Assembly: GCA_023458995.1 (NCBI GenBank)
Contig: JAEWVV010000077.1
Coordinates: 1 to 5,190 of the forward strand
From: Bacillota bacterium
GTDB taxonomy: Bacteria > Bacillota_I > Bacilli_A > Acholeplasmatales > Acholeplasmataceae
Length of the DNA: 5,190 bases
Reading direction: 5' to 3'
Numbering within the stretch: position 1 is the stretch's first letter; the number at the start of each line of letters is the position of its first letter. The translations under genes were made by a program, and so were the position numbers. The notes beneath the pieces are model-generated. The model saw only the letters and a program-made list of their open reading frames with translations, did no database searches and was not told where the DNA came from. This document shows, piece by piece, positions 1 through 5,190 of the stretch.

Positions 1-687
1 ATTCCAATTGAAGAGCAATATAGAATCTGTGAAATTGCACGTGAGATTACAATGAAACCTGAATGGAAAGTAGGTCGTGTGATCGCTCGTCCATTCTTAG
101 GCAAGGATAAAAATTCATTCAAACGAACACCAAATCGTCACGATTATGCACTCAGACCACACGAAAAAACAGCACTAAACTTCTTATCAGAAGCGGGTTT
201 AGATGTCATTGCACTAGGTAAGATCAATGATATTTTTGATGGTTATGGTATTAATCGTTATAGCAAAACAAAGAGTAATGATGATGGAATGGGCCAAATT
301 ACACAGATGGCAAAAGAAGATTTTCATGGACTATGTTTCTTAAATCTCGTTGATTTCGATGCTTTATATGGTCATCGTAGAGACCCGATTGGATATGGGA
401 AAGCAATTGAGGCATTCGATAATCAACTACCATTACTCATGAAAGAATTAAAGGATGATGACTTGCTTATTCTAACAGCTGACCACGGTAATGATCCCAT
501 TCATCATGGAACTGATCATACAAGGGAATACGTTCCTATGCTCGTGTTTTCACCCCAATTTAAAGAAGGGAAAAAGCTACCATTACTCAAAACTTTTGCT
601 GATATTGGATATACAATTACCGATATTTTCAATACCGAAAAGCCAAAGAATGGAACTTCATTTTTGCCATATTTAGGAGGTAAATAA
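1..687 (+). CDS. deoB: Phosphopentomutase, C-terminal part (5' end outside window)
   Basis: Phosphopentomutase interconverts (deoxy)ribose 1-phosphate and 5-phosphate in the cytosol, linking nucleoside breakdown to the pentose phosphate pathway. It is a Mn-dependent member of the alkaline phosphatase superfamily. The frame is open from base 1, so the ATG at 52 is internal. The visible 228 residues are roughly the last 58% of a protein usually near 390 residues. The start ([17 protein letters not shown], then [14 protein letters not shown] and NRHDYAL) is the end of the mobile cap domain. The rest returns to the metal-binding core. By analogy with the Bacillus cereus enzyme, the metal ligands are present: Asp120 and His125 in [11 protein letters not shown], Asp161-His162 in TADHGND, and His173 in GTDHTRE (fragment numbering). 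The catalytic Thr and the first metal Asp lie upstream of the window. The gene shares a transcript with the next one. Identity is near certain. Confidence 0.97.
   Translation: MPIEEQYRICEIAREITMKPEWKVGRVIARPFLGKDKNSFKRTPNRHDYALRPHEKTALNFLSEAGLDVIALGKINDIFDGYGINRYSKTKSNDDGMGQITQMAKEDFHGLCFLNLVDFDALYGHRRDPIGYGKAIEAFDNQLPLLMKELKDDDLLILTADHGNDPIHHGTDHTREYVPMLVFSPQFKEGKKLPLLKTFADIGYTITDIFNTEKPKNGTSFLPYLGGK
675..680 (+). promoter_or_regulatory. Ribosome binding site AGGAGG inside the deoB 3' end
   Basis: A perfect AGGAGG lies 8 bases before the ATG at 689 and inside the last codons of deoB. It fixes the start of the downstream gene and indicates translation of both genes from one mRNA. Confidence 0.85.
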
Positions 688-688
688 G

Positions 689-1747
689 ATGGTTGATTGG
701 CTAAAGAATTTGGAATTGGAGTATATTATTATCTTTGGGTTCCTTGCTTTAATTCTAATCATTGCGATTTTAATCGCTATTAAAGCACAAAGAACATTGA
801 ACTTAATTGGTCGACGCGCACTCGTTTTAACTGAGGATTTAGTTAAAAGAGATGGTATTGATGTCGTCGATATTATGGTAGCAAATACGAGCTATGTCAA
901 TGTTGAAGCAGCATCAATCGGTCTTGTTTATATGAAGAAACTTCTGCCTTTAAAAGAAGAAAATACCATCGTATTAGCACGTGATTCCTTTAAACTCACC
1001 AAGGTTATAGATGATCTTAGAAGATATATTATTGGTGATTCAATGAAGGTTAAGAAGATTAAAGTGTATGTCGAAGATTCACTTGGAAGACGTAGTTTTG
1101 TTAAGGCTAAAAACAGTATGAGAATGTTTAAAAAACTGATAAAAGCTGAACTCAAGGCTGCTCGAATTGAGGCTAAAAAGAATCGTTTTGAAACCGGTCA
1201 GTATCGTTTTTCTGAACGAGTTGTCCTTGTTATTCAGTTCATTTTCAGTCCTTTTACGAAGTTGTTTAGATCGATTCGAAAGGGTTTAAACCACAAATTG
1301 AGACTTCGTCAAGAACGACTTGTGTTAAAGAAAAAAGAGATGGAACACCAAGCAATGATGCGCAAATTAGCTGAAGAAGAAAAGCGTGAAGAAGAACGTG
1401 CAGAACTTGAAAAGAGACTCTTTGAAGAAAAGAAACAAGCCAATATTGAAGCACGAATGGCTGCTTTAAAACGTAAGGAAGAAGCTAGAAAACAAGAAGA
1501 ACAACTCATAAAAGCTGAAGAAGAAAAGCGACTTGCAGAAGCTGAAGCTGCACTTCATGAAAGTGAATTAAAACAAAAAGAACAAGAATTAGCTGAACTA
1601 CATAAGAAAGAATCTGAAGAAAAGATCAAGGTTAAAGAACCTATCGAATTGAAAGAAAATGATCTTGTAGATGAAGTAGAATCAGATGATACTGAAGAAG
1701 AAAAGAATGAAGAAGTAACTGAAAAGAAAGAAAAAGAGACTAAATAA
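689..1747 (+). CDS. Membrane-anchored coiled-coil protein of unknown function
   Basis: I do not recognise this 352-residue protein as a named family. One hydrophobic helix (about residues 12-31) is followed at once by basic residues (KAQR, GRR), which predicts a single anchor with the bulk of the chain in the cytoplasm. Residues about 57-140 alternate short hydrophobic strands (VVDIMVANTSYVNVEAASIGLVY, LPLKEENTIVL, KVKKIKVYVEDSLGRR); this pattern suggests a small beta-sandwich domain (inference). Residues 145-200 are very basic, with an amphipathic stretch (VVLVIQFIFSPFTKLF) that could lie on the membrane. Residues about 205-310 form a Glu/Lys/Arg/Ala-rich coiled coil, and the last 40 residues are a highly acidic tail. 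The ATG is set by AGGAGG and lies one base after the deoB stop, so the two are almost certainly co-transcribed. Nothing ties it mechanistically to DeoB. A scaffold or envelope-organising role is possible but only a guess from architecture. Confidence 0.9.
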   Translation: MVDWLKNLELEYIIIFGFLALILIIAILIAIKAQRTLNLIGRRALVLTEDLVKRDGIDVVDIMVANTSYVNVEAASIGLVYMKKLLPLKEENTIVLARDSFKLTKVIDDLRRYIIGDSMKVKKIKVYVEDSLGRRSFVKAKNSMRMFKKLIKAELKAARIEAKKNRFETGQYRFSERVVLVIQFIFSPFTKLFRSIRKGLNHKLRLRQERLVLKKKEMEHQAMMRKLAEEEKREEERAELEKRLFEEKKQANIEARMAALKRKEEARKQEEQLIKAEEEKRLAEAEAALHESELKQKEQELAELHKKESEEKIKVKEPIELKENDLVDEVESDDTEEEKNEEVTEKKEKETK

Positions 1748-1759
1748 AGTCTCTTTTTT
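1731..1759. terminator. Bidirectional intrinsic terminator between convergent genes
   Basis: The arms AAAAAGAGACT (1731-1741) and AGTCTCTTTTT (1748-1758) pair perfectly over 11 bp around the six-base loop AAATAA. The + strand RNA ends in a U run, and the A run at 1731-1735 gives a U run on the - strand RNA. The + strand stop codon TAA (1745-1747) sits in the loop, and the - strand gene's stop (1758-1760) begins at the last base of the right arm. One element therefore serves both operons. Confidence 0.85.
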
Positions 1760-2453
1760 AATGTTCTAAATTGAGTGTTACTTCTTTCTCAAAGCGAGAT
1801 TTTAAGTAACAAAAACCAAATGAGATAAGTGAGATTAGAGGTGCTAAAATACCTAAGTTAAACATCAATAAACCCCTTACTCCTCGTTCATAATTACCTG
1901 GATCCAAGAAGGGATAAACATAGCGTGCACTCGGAAATGATTCGAGATTTACTTCCATCATATTTCCAAAAATAGGTTCTATAATGATGTAGACAAGTAA
2001 CATGTAAACGATCGGATAAATCAATGATAAATAGAACTTCTTAGCAGGTAAATTTTCTTTGATTATGAAGAAATAAAAGATGATATAGAGGATAGGATTG
2101 ATGGTGTGGAGGACATGATTTAAGAAGGTTACACTTTCCATATAAGGTACTAAAAGTGTGTGAAAAACGACTCCAGTAACAAAGATATTGATAAGTGTTA
2201 TAAACGATAAAGAGGTGAAAAGTGGACCTCTTTTTTGTTTAAAAAGATAGAGGAGAGAAACAATCACAATGAGAATATTACTCTGTGTTGTGAAGTAAAA
2301 ATGTGTTAATAAAAAGAGTTCAAGTGGGTTCTCACCAAATAGCGATCGCGCAGATTGAAGTAATACACCGAGCATTCCCCAAAACAAAACGAGATAGGCA
2401 AATCCCTTAGTAAACGATTCTCGATCTCTTATACGTCGTGTCAAATTTATCAT
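1758..2453 (-). CDS. Pr6Pr/AIG1-like integral membrane protein
   Basis: A 231-residue polytopic membrane protein with about six hydrophobic helices (near residues 17-34, 59-71, 80-98, 117-131, 140-158 and 193-215). It matches what I know of the bacterial Pr6Pr family: FTTQSN (54-59) at the second helix, NHVLHTINP (112-120) at the fourth, and a periplasm-side loop FPSARYVYPFLDPGNYERG (172-190) before the last helix. The family is uncharacterised in bacteria. Eukaryotic AIG1/ADTRP proteins of similar topology hydrolyse branched fatty-acid esters using a membrane Thr and His, and Thr55/Thr56 with His113/His116 here could be equivalents (inference). The ATG follows an AGGTGA ribosome binding site that overlaps the stop of the upstream asparaginase gene, with only 8 bases between the two coding regions, so translation is probably coupled. 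Transcription ends at the shared hairpin at 1731-1759. Confidence 0.85.
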   Translation of the reverse strand: MINLTRRIRDRESFTKGFAYLVLFWGMLGVLLQSARSLFGENPLELFLLTHFYFTTQSNILIVIVSLLYLFKQKRGPLFTSLSFITLINIFVTGVVFHTLLVPYMESVTFLNHVLHTINPILYIIFYFFIIKENLPAKKFYLSLIYPIVYMLLVYIIIEPIFGNMMEVNLESFPSARYVYPFLDPGNYERGVRGLLMFNLGILAPLISLISFGFCYLKSRFEKEVTLNLEH

Positions 2454-2457
2454 AAAA

Positions 2458-2463
2458 TCACCT
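2458..2463 (-). promoter_or_regulatory. Ribosome binding site AGGTGA overlapping the asparaginase stop
   Basis: On the - strand AGGTGA ends 4 bases before the ATG at 2453 and overlaps the TAG stop (2464-2462) of the upstream gene. This is the usual sign of a tightly coupled operon. Confidence 0.65.
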
Positions 2464-3439
2464 AGAAGTATTTTTTTATCTCATCGACTGAAGAAGTTTG
2501 ACCAAGAGTTAACATTAAACGAATTCTAGCTTTTTGACTTGATAGATTCTCTGAGAAGATAACACCTAATTGCTTTAAGTGATGTCCACCACCTTCGTAT
2601 CCATAGCTGTCAAGTACTCGACCTTTAGGACAACGTGATGTGATTAAGACAGGGATGTTTAAATCGATTGCTCGCTTAATTCCTTCAAGCATTTGTGGAG
2701 GAACATTACCTCTTCCAAGTGCTTCTAAGACGAGACCTTTTAAACCATGGTCAATCAGTATGTTTAGTAATACTGAACTTGAGCCTGAATAAGCTTTAAT
2801 GATTTCAACATGATTTTGGATATCATTTGGAGCAATGTGAAGATGAGGATAATGAGTCTGTCTATAGTATAATACGTTATCTTGTTCGACAATACCAATA
2901 GGACCAAACTCCAATGACTTGAATGTATCAAGTGATAAAGTATGTGTTTTAGTTACCTCAGCAGCAGCATTGATCTCATCATTCATAACCACTAATACAC
3001 CCATTTGCTTAGATTCAGGATGCGCAGCAACGAGAATCGAACTTACCAGATTACTTAATCCATCAAATCCAAGCTCTGAGAAATTGCGCATAGAACCAGT
3101 GAAAACAACAGGTTTAGAAGTCTCTAAATAGAGGTCTAAAAAGTACGCAGTTTCCTCAAGTGTGTCAGTACCATGAGTAATGACAATACCATCGATCTTA
3201 GGATCATTTAGGTATGAACTTGTAAGTTTAGCAAGTTCCAACATGTCATTTGGGGTTATTGCTGGGGATGGCTTTAAAGAAAACTGATATGACAATAAGT
3301 CAATGTTTTTCAGTTCAGAACCGATGCTTTGAAGCAGTTCAGAGTGATTATCACTAATGATTGCTTTACTCGTTTCTTTATGTTTTGCCATCGAAATTGT
3401 GCCGCCTGTAAATATAATAAGAATCGTCTTTTTATTCAT
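2462..3439 (-). CDS. ansA: L-asparaginase (cytoplasmic, type I-like)
   Basis: Hydrolyses L-asparagine to aspartate and ammonia. With the start at 3439 the protein has 325 residues, normal for the family. Active-site motifs are complete: FTGGTIS with nucleophile Thr14, ITHGTDTLEETA with Thr91-Asp92, and EVTKTHT with Lys164, matching Thr12, Thr89-Asp90 and Lys162 of E. coli AnsB. The substrate loop reads KPSPAITPND instead of the S-Q-D or S-x-N form of AnsB/AnsA; a PSPxxTP loop is what I recall for a common Bacillus branch of the family. There is no signal peptide, so the enzyme should be cytosolic. The reading frame extends upstream to an ATG at 3505, but that would add 22 residues without homology; the GGTGAT ribosome binding site supports 3439. 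It heads an operon with the Pr6Pr-like gene. A glutaminase side activity or a Glu-tRNA amidotransferase GatD role cannot be excluded, but GatD is archaeal and longer. Confidence 0.95.
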   Translation of the reverse strand: MNKKTILIIFTGGTISMAKHKETSKAIISDNHSELLQSIGSELKNIDLLSYQFSLKPSPAITPNDMLELAKLTSSYLNDPKIDGIVITHGTDTLEETAYFLDLYLETSKPVVFTGSMRNFSELGFDGLSNLVSSILVAAHPESKQMGVLVVMNDEINAAAEVTKTHTLSLDTFKSLEFGPIGIVEQDNVLYYRQTHYPHLHIAPNDIQNHVEIIKAYSGSSSVLLNILIDHGLKGLVLEALGRGNVPPQMLEGIKRAIDLNIPVLITSRCPKGRVLDSYGYEGGGHHLKQLGVIFSENLSSQKARIRLMLTLGQTSSVDEIKKYF

Positions 3440-3442
3440 ATG

Positions 3443-3448
3443 ATCACC
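3443..3448 (-). promoter_or_regulatory. Ribosome binding site GGTGAT deciding the asparaginase start
   Basis: On the - strand GGTGAT ends 3 bases before the ATG at 3439. No comparable site precedes the alternative ATG at 3505, so the shorter protein is preferred. Confidence 0.7.
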
Positions 3449-3482
3449 ATTTTTATTGTACCATAACAGCTTATTTTTGCAT

Positions 3483-3512
3483 ATTGGAAAATATAAGTTT
3501 AGCAATAGTCAA
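3483..3512 (-). promoter_or_regulatory. Candidate promoter for the asparaginase operon
   Basis: On the - strand TTGACT (3512-3507, five of six matches to the -35 consensus) is followed after 18 bases by TCCAAT (3488-3483, four of six to the -10). Transcription would begin near 3476 and leave a leader of about 37 bases with the ribosome binding site. A second candidate, the extended -10 TGGTACAAT (3463-3455), would start the RNA at or inside the ribosome binding site and is less likely. The call rests on motifs alone. Confidence 0.35.
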
Positions 3513-3631
3513 TTTTCGATAGTTCACAGGCCATACTCAGTGTAGAAGGCGAAATAGCAGAGAAAGTTAAAAACCAACTTATTAACACAAACCGAGATGT
3601 CCGCACAGTAAGGCTCACAAATAATGGTTAA
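3509..3631 (+). pseudogene. 5'-truncated relic resembling an ACT-domain C-terminus (SerA- or SdaAB-like)
   Basis: A short + strand frame without a start codon, opened after TAG at 3506-3508 and closed by TAA at 3629-3631, encodes 40 residues: SIFDSSQAILSVEGEIAEKV, then KNQLINTNRDVRTVRLTNNG. The pattern (hydrophobic strand ending in V-[DE]-G-E-I, an amphipathic helix, then DVRTVRL as last strand) is that of the last beta-alpha-beta unit of ACT domains that end phosphoglycerate dehydrogenase (SerA) and the L-serine dehydratase beta subunit (SdaAB). The sequence cannot decide between them. All upstream coding sequence is missing; the asparaginase promoter region lies in its place. It looks like the end of a lost gene left by a deletion or rearrangement. 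A chance open frame is possible because it is short. Confidence 0.4.
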
Positions 3632-3632
3632 C

Positions 3633-3646
3633 ATAATATATATTAT
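3633..3646. repeat. Perfect 14-bp A+T palindrome
   Basis: ATAATATATATTAT is its own reverse complement and begins two bases after the stop of the ACT-like relic. It may be chance in A+T-rich DNA or a protein-binding site. Confidence 0.5.
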
Positions 3647-3673
3647 ACGAACATATGTAAAATAGAAAAACGA

Positions 3674-3724
3674 ATTTAAATGATATTAATGATTGTATTA
3701 ATATAGGTATTACTATATTTAAAT
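3674..3724. repeat. Nested A+T-rich inverted repeats
   Basis: ATATTAAT (3683-3690) and ATTAATAT (3697-3704) pair perfectly around the loop GATTGT. They are enclosed by two copies of the self-complementary octamer ATTTAAAT (3674-3681 and 3717-3724). No U run follows, so it is not an obvious terminator; function unknown. Confidence 0.5.
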
Positions 3725-4046
3725 ACATGAAATATGTCTTCTTTCGTGTTTTAATATACGCACAAAAGGATTATGAATATATTAATGATATGCGAGAGTA
3801 GATTTTCAGCATGTGAGAACTACTTTCACGGATGTTCCTCTGTCTAGAGCCTTCAATCGCTTAAATCGCGTTTTGGCCATACTATGATGATTTACTAAAA
3901 TGCCATCATTCGTCGGTTTGTTCTTCTTCTATTTACCTGTACATGTGTCAGAATCATCGAGTTGATCATTTGTCTTTCTATCCTTAGTTCGATTGCTTAA
4001 AACGCGTCCTGATTGTTTATACACTTATGTATATTAAGTTCTTGTC

Positions 4047-4063
4047 TCATCTTGATAAGATGA
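4047..4063. repeat. 7-bp inverted repeat with 3-base loop
   Basis: TCATCTT (4047-4053), GAT, then AAGATGA (4057-4063) form a perfect dyad. It lies in the gene-poor block and has no U tail, so it is not called a terminator. It could be an operator relic or chance. Confidence 0.4.
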
Positions 4064-4123
4064 TTGACGATGTAAATCTTTTCGTTTAAACTGTGAAATA
4101 ATCTATATGTCTATCGATCGTGT

Positions 4124-4255
4124 TTATCTCCCAATTTGATATTTCTCCTTATTTGCTATATCTTCATAAACCCATGTGAGTATGTATACACGCGCGTGTG
4201 CAGGCGTGTACATGTGATTTATTATGTATGCGCACACGCGCTCACGTGCGTACAT
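4124..4255 (-). other. Small open frame of 43 codons, probably not a gene
   Basis: ATG at 4255 to TAA at 4126-4124 could encode 43 residues; its last half, ILTWVYEDIANKEKYQIGR, looks protein-like. The first half is encoded by the alternating purine-pyrimidine tract, which contains no stops in this frame and so inflates the open length. There is no ribosome binding site before the ATG and the preceding codon-frame triplets include a TAA. It is either the tail of a decayed gene or a chance frame. Confidence 0.2.
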
Positions 4256-4259
4256 ATGT
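4180..4259. repeat. Alternating purine-pyrimidine tract with long imperfect inverted repeat (Z-DNA/cruciform candidate)
   Basis: Four uninterrupted alternating purine-pyrimidine runs lie almost end to end: 4180-4202 (23 bases), 4204-4216 (13), 4223-4241 (19) and 4243-4259 (17). They are rich in GC/CG, GT and AC steps, the composition most prone to left-handed Z-DNA. The same stretch is an imperfect inverted repeat: GCGCGTGTGC (4192-4201) pairs perfectly with GCACACGCGC (4232-4241). The pairing continues inward with TACAT/ATGTA and outward with TATGTA/TACATA. Its G+C content is about half, well above the A+T-rich DNA on both sides. No gene or terminator explains it. Confidence 0.75.
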
Positions 4260-4355
4260 TATAAAATCCACTTTATAGTCTTATTTTATTTCATGCGTAA
4301 TTCCGATGTGAACAATAGTAAATATCGGTTTGATGAATTAGCTTATAACGTTTTA

Positions 4356-4493
4356 TCACATCTTACCAATCACAATGTTCGCTCGTTCTTCTAATACTAT
4401 CTCATCATTAATCGTTTTGATATCAAACATACTGTCCATAATCATACCTATACTTTCTCCTGGATGATGACTTCTCATATCGTCTTCTTGCAT
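4356..4493 (-). other. Small open frame of 45 codons, possible relic or small protein
   Basis: ATG at 4493 to TGA at 4358-4356 would encode 45 residues, beginning MQEDDMRSHHPGESIGMIMD and ending EERANIVIGKM; the frame is also open for about 25 codons upstream. The composition (acidic and hydrophobic residues in a sensible mix, A/T-ending codons) resembles real coding sequence here. There is no Shine-Dalgarno sequence before the ATG, and I recognise no family. It may be the 3' end of a decayed gene, a small protein, or chance. Confidence 0.25.
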
Positions 4494-4500
4494 CTTATAA

Positions 4501-4598
4501 AAATCGGTTTTCTTAATTTGTGTTTTTCTCAAAATGTTTACATATACTAAACATACATTTTTATGTTATATTTTCGATTGATAGTGATTTACCGATTT
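4501..4598. repeat. Inverted repeat AAATCGGT / ACCGATTT, about 80 bases apart
   Basis: AAATCGGT (4501-4508) and ACCGATTT (4591-4598) are perfect reverse complements. With two bases of slippage the similarity extends outward (CTTATAAAAATCGGT against CCTATAAATCGGT on the opposite strand). Between them lies a second dyad, ATGTTTA (4534-4540) and TAAACAT (4548-4554). The arms are short, so a tiny decayed mobile element is possible but unproven. Confidence 0.35.
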
Positions 4599-4608
4599 AT
4601 AGGCAAAC

Positions 4609-4627
4609 AAAAAAGGGCTTTCGCCCT
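4609..4627 (-). terminator. Intrinsic terminator of the alpha/beta hydrolase gene
   Basis: Read on the - strand, AGGGC-GAAA-GCCCT followed by a run of T forms a 5-bp hairpin capped by a stable GAAA tetraloop. It begins about 17 bases after the hydrolase stop codon, the expected place for a Rho-independent terminator. Confidence 0.88.
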
Positions 4628-4644
4628 CTTCTACATAAAAGTTA

Positions 4645-5190
4645 TTAGTTAATGAAATCTAAGATATCCTTCGCTAATTGATCAGGTACATCAACCAAAG
4701 GCGAATGACCACAATTATCATAAACAACAAGTTTCGAATACTTCTCTAATGCTTTAAAGTTTTCTAAGACCATATACTCAGGAACAATAATATCTTTCTT
4801 TCCCCAAGTATGGAGAATCGGACATTTCACGTTTTGAATATTATTTGTTCCCGCATTATAGAAATTATGTTGACTCGACATATTTAAATTAGCCAATGCC
4901 CAATCCGCATCAATTAGGTTTCTTTGTTTCAATGCTTCATTAATCCATAATTGATTTTGTTCAGGAGTAGGTTTACCAGCTGTATAAATCGTTTGATCAA
5001 ACACCCAACTCATTACAGCAAAGTTCTTATTCTTCTGTGCTTCTAATAATGGAATAACTTGAACAGGATCCTTACCTAATTCTTCTGGGGATTCATAAAC
5101 TTGACCAACGAGCATCTTGTTATTTTCATCTTTTTTAAAGACTGGATAACCACGATGAGTCGTTGAATTTATCAAGACAATCTTCTCAAC
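4645..5190 (-). CDS. Alpha/beta hydrolase, C-terminal part (5' end outside window)
   Basis: The visible 181 residues are the C-terminal part of an alpha/beta-fold hydrolase. The frame is open to the window edge; the TTG at 5175 is internal, because VEKIVLINSTTHRGYPVF is the usual strand-and-loop after the nucleophile elbow. The catalytic Ser therefore lies outside the window. Residues about 18-110 are the variable cap (VGQVYESPEELGKDP, MSWVFDQTIYTAGKPTPEQN). The core then resumes with CPILHTWGKKDIIVP, giving acid Asp133, and DNCGHSPLVDVP, giving base His162, followed by the last helix ending in FIN (fragment numbering). Substrate cannot be read from this part; esterases, lipases and C-C hydrolases share the pattern. 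The gene ends with tandem TAA codons and a strong terminator. It is separated from the asparaginase operon by the gene-poor block, so the two are probably independent. Confidence 0.9.
   Translation of the reverse strand, partial: VEKIVLINSTTHRGYPVFKKDENNKMLVGQVYESPEELGKDPVQVIPLLEAQKNKNFAVMSWVFDQTIYTAGKPTPEQNQLWINEALKQRNLIDADWALANLNMSSQHNFYNAGTNNIQNVKCPILHTWGKKDIIVPEYMVLENFKALEKYSKLVVYDNCGHSPLVDVPDQLAKDILDFIN

Larger units (their letters stand above)
3632..4608. other. Gene-poor spacer of about 1 kb
   Basis: No convincing intact gene, RNA gene or transposase is visible on either strand. The first 100 bases are very A+T-rich and hairpin-forming. The middle (about 3800-4120) contains frames of 30-40 codons separated by single stops on both strands, for example + strand 3865-3984, TAG, then 3988-4086; I cannot assign these to a family or decide which strand, if any, was coding. 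Then come the alternating purine-pyrimidine tract (4180-4259) and a small - strand frame (4493-4356). The block follows the hydrolase terminator and precedes the asparaginase promoter. Decayed coding DNA is the simplest explanation. Confidence 0.6.

Noticed and set aside
491..676. 61-codon frame inside deoB (+ strand)
   Set aside because: It overlaps the conserved metal-binding region of DeoB in another frame and has no ribosome binding site.
928..1509. Three - strand frames opposite the coiled-coil gene
   Set aside because: They are Ser/Phe/Leu-rich shadows of the Glu/Lys-rich codons on the + strand and have no start signals.
1360..1740. GAAGAA-rich segment as a DNA tandem repeat
   Set aside because: The repetition follows from Glu/Lys codons of the coiled coil and acidic tail; no fixed repeat unit is present.
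2919..3131. 70-codon + strand frame opposite the asparaginase
   Set aside because: It is antisense to the catalytic region of a strongly supported gene and has no ribosome binding site or family resemblance.
3440..3505. Upstream ATG at 3505 as the asparaginase start
   Set aside because: It adds 22 residues not typical of the family, lacks a ribosome binding site, and ignores the well-placed GGTGAT before the ATG at 3439.
3800..3871. Short - strand frame starting MAKTRFKRLKALDRG near 3880
   Set aside because: It ends after 24 codons, has no ribosome binding site, and overlaps equally open frames on the other strand, so it is probably chance.
3984..4000. tRNA-like T-loop sequence AGTTCGATTGC
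   Set aside because: The bases on both sides do not pair as a T stem, and no matching acceptor, D or anticodon arms can be drawn.
4015..4024. DnaA-box-like TTATACACT and the A+T-rich spacer as a replication origin
   Set aside because: Only one near match is seen, with no box cluster and no dnaA/dnaN neighbours.
5173..5175. TTG at 5175 as the start of the hydrolase
   Set aside because: The frame stays open to the window edge, and the residues before it (VEKIV) continue a conserved core strand. The gene is cut by the window rather than beginning here.

Overview
This is a 5.2-kb stretch of low-G+C bacterial chromosome. Strong AGGAGG/GGTGAT-type ribosome binding sites, A/T-ending codons, short intergenic gaps and U-tailed hairpin terminators all suggest a low-G+C Gram-positive lineage (Bacillota or Mycoplasmatota). 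An Acholeplasma-like host is a guess from the protein style. TGA is not needed as a sense codon in any recognised gene, and every tryptophan I checked is TGG.

Layout: (1) Positions 1-1747, + strand: the 3' part of deoB (phosphopentomutase), then, one base after its stop, a 352-residue protein with one N-terminal membrane anchor and a long charged coiled coil. (2) 1731-1759: a compact hairpin that can terminate transcription in both directions and lies across the stop codons of two convergent genes. (3) 3439-1758, - strand: a two-gene operon of a cytoplasmic L-asparaginase followed by a six-helix Pr6Pr/AIG1-like membrane protein. (4) 3509-4608: about 1.1 kb without a convincing intact gene. 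It begins with a 40-codon 5'-truncated relic resembling the end of an ACT domain, continues through A+T-rich hairpins and frames broken by stops, and contains an 80-bp alternating purine-pyrimidine tract (4180-4259) with a long imperfect inverted repeat. (5) 4627-5190, - strand: the C-terminal part of an alpha/beta hydrolase cut by the window edge, with a classic terminator behind it.

Functionally this is ordinary metabolism: pentose-phosphate/nucleoside salvage (DeoB), asparagine deamidation (asparaginase) and an uncharacterised hydrolase. The two less understood proteins are the anchored coiled-coil protein co-transcribed with deoB and the Pr6Pr-type membrane protein co-transcribed with the asparaginase. 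I see no defence system, CRISPR array, intact mobile element or RNA gene. The part least explained is the gene-poor block with its Z-DNA-like/cruciform tract.
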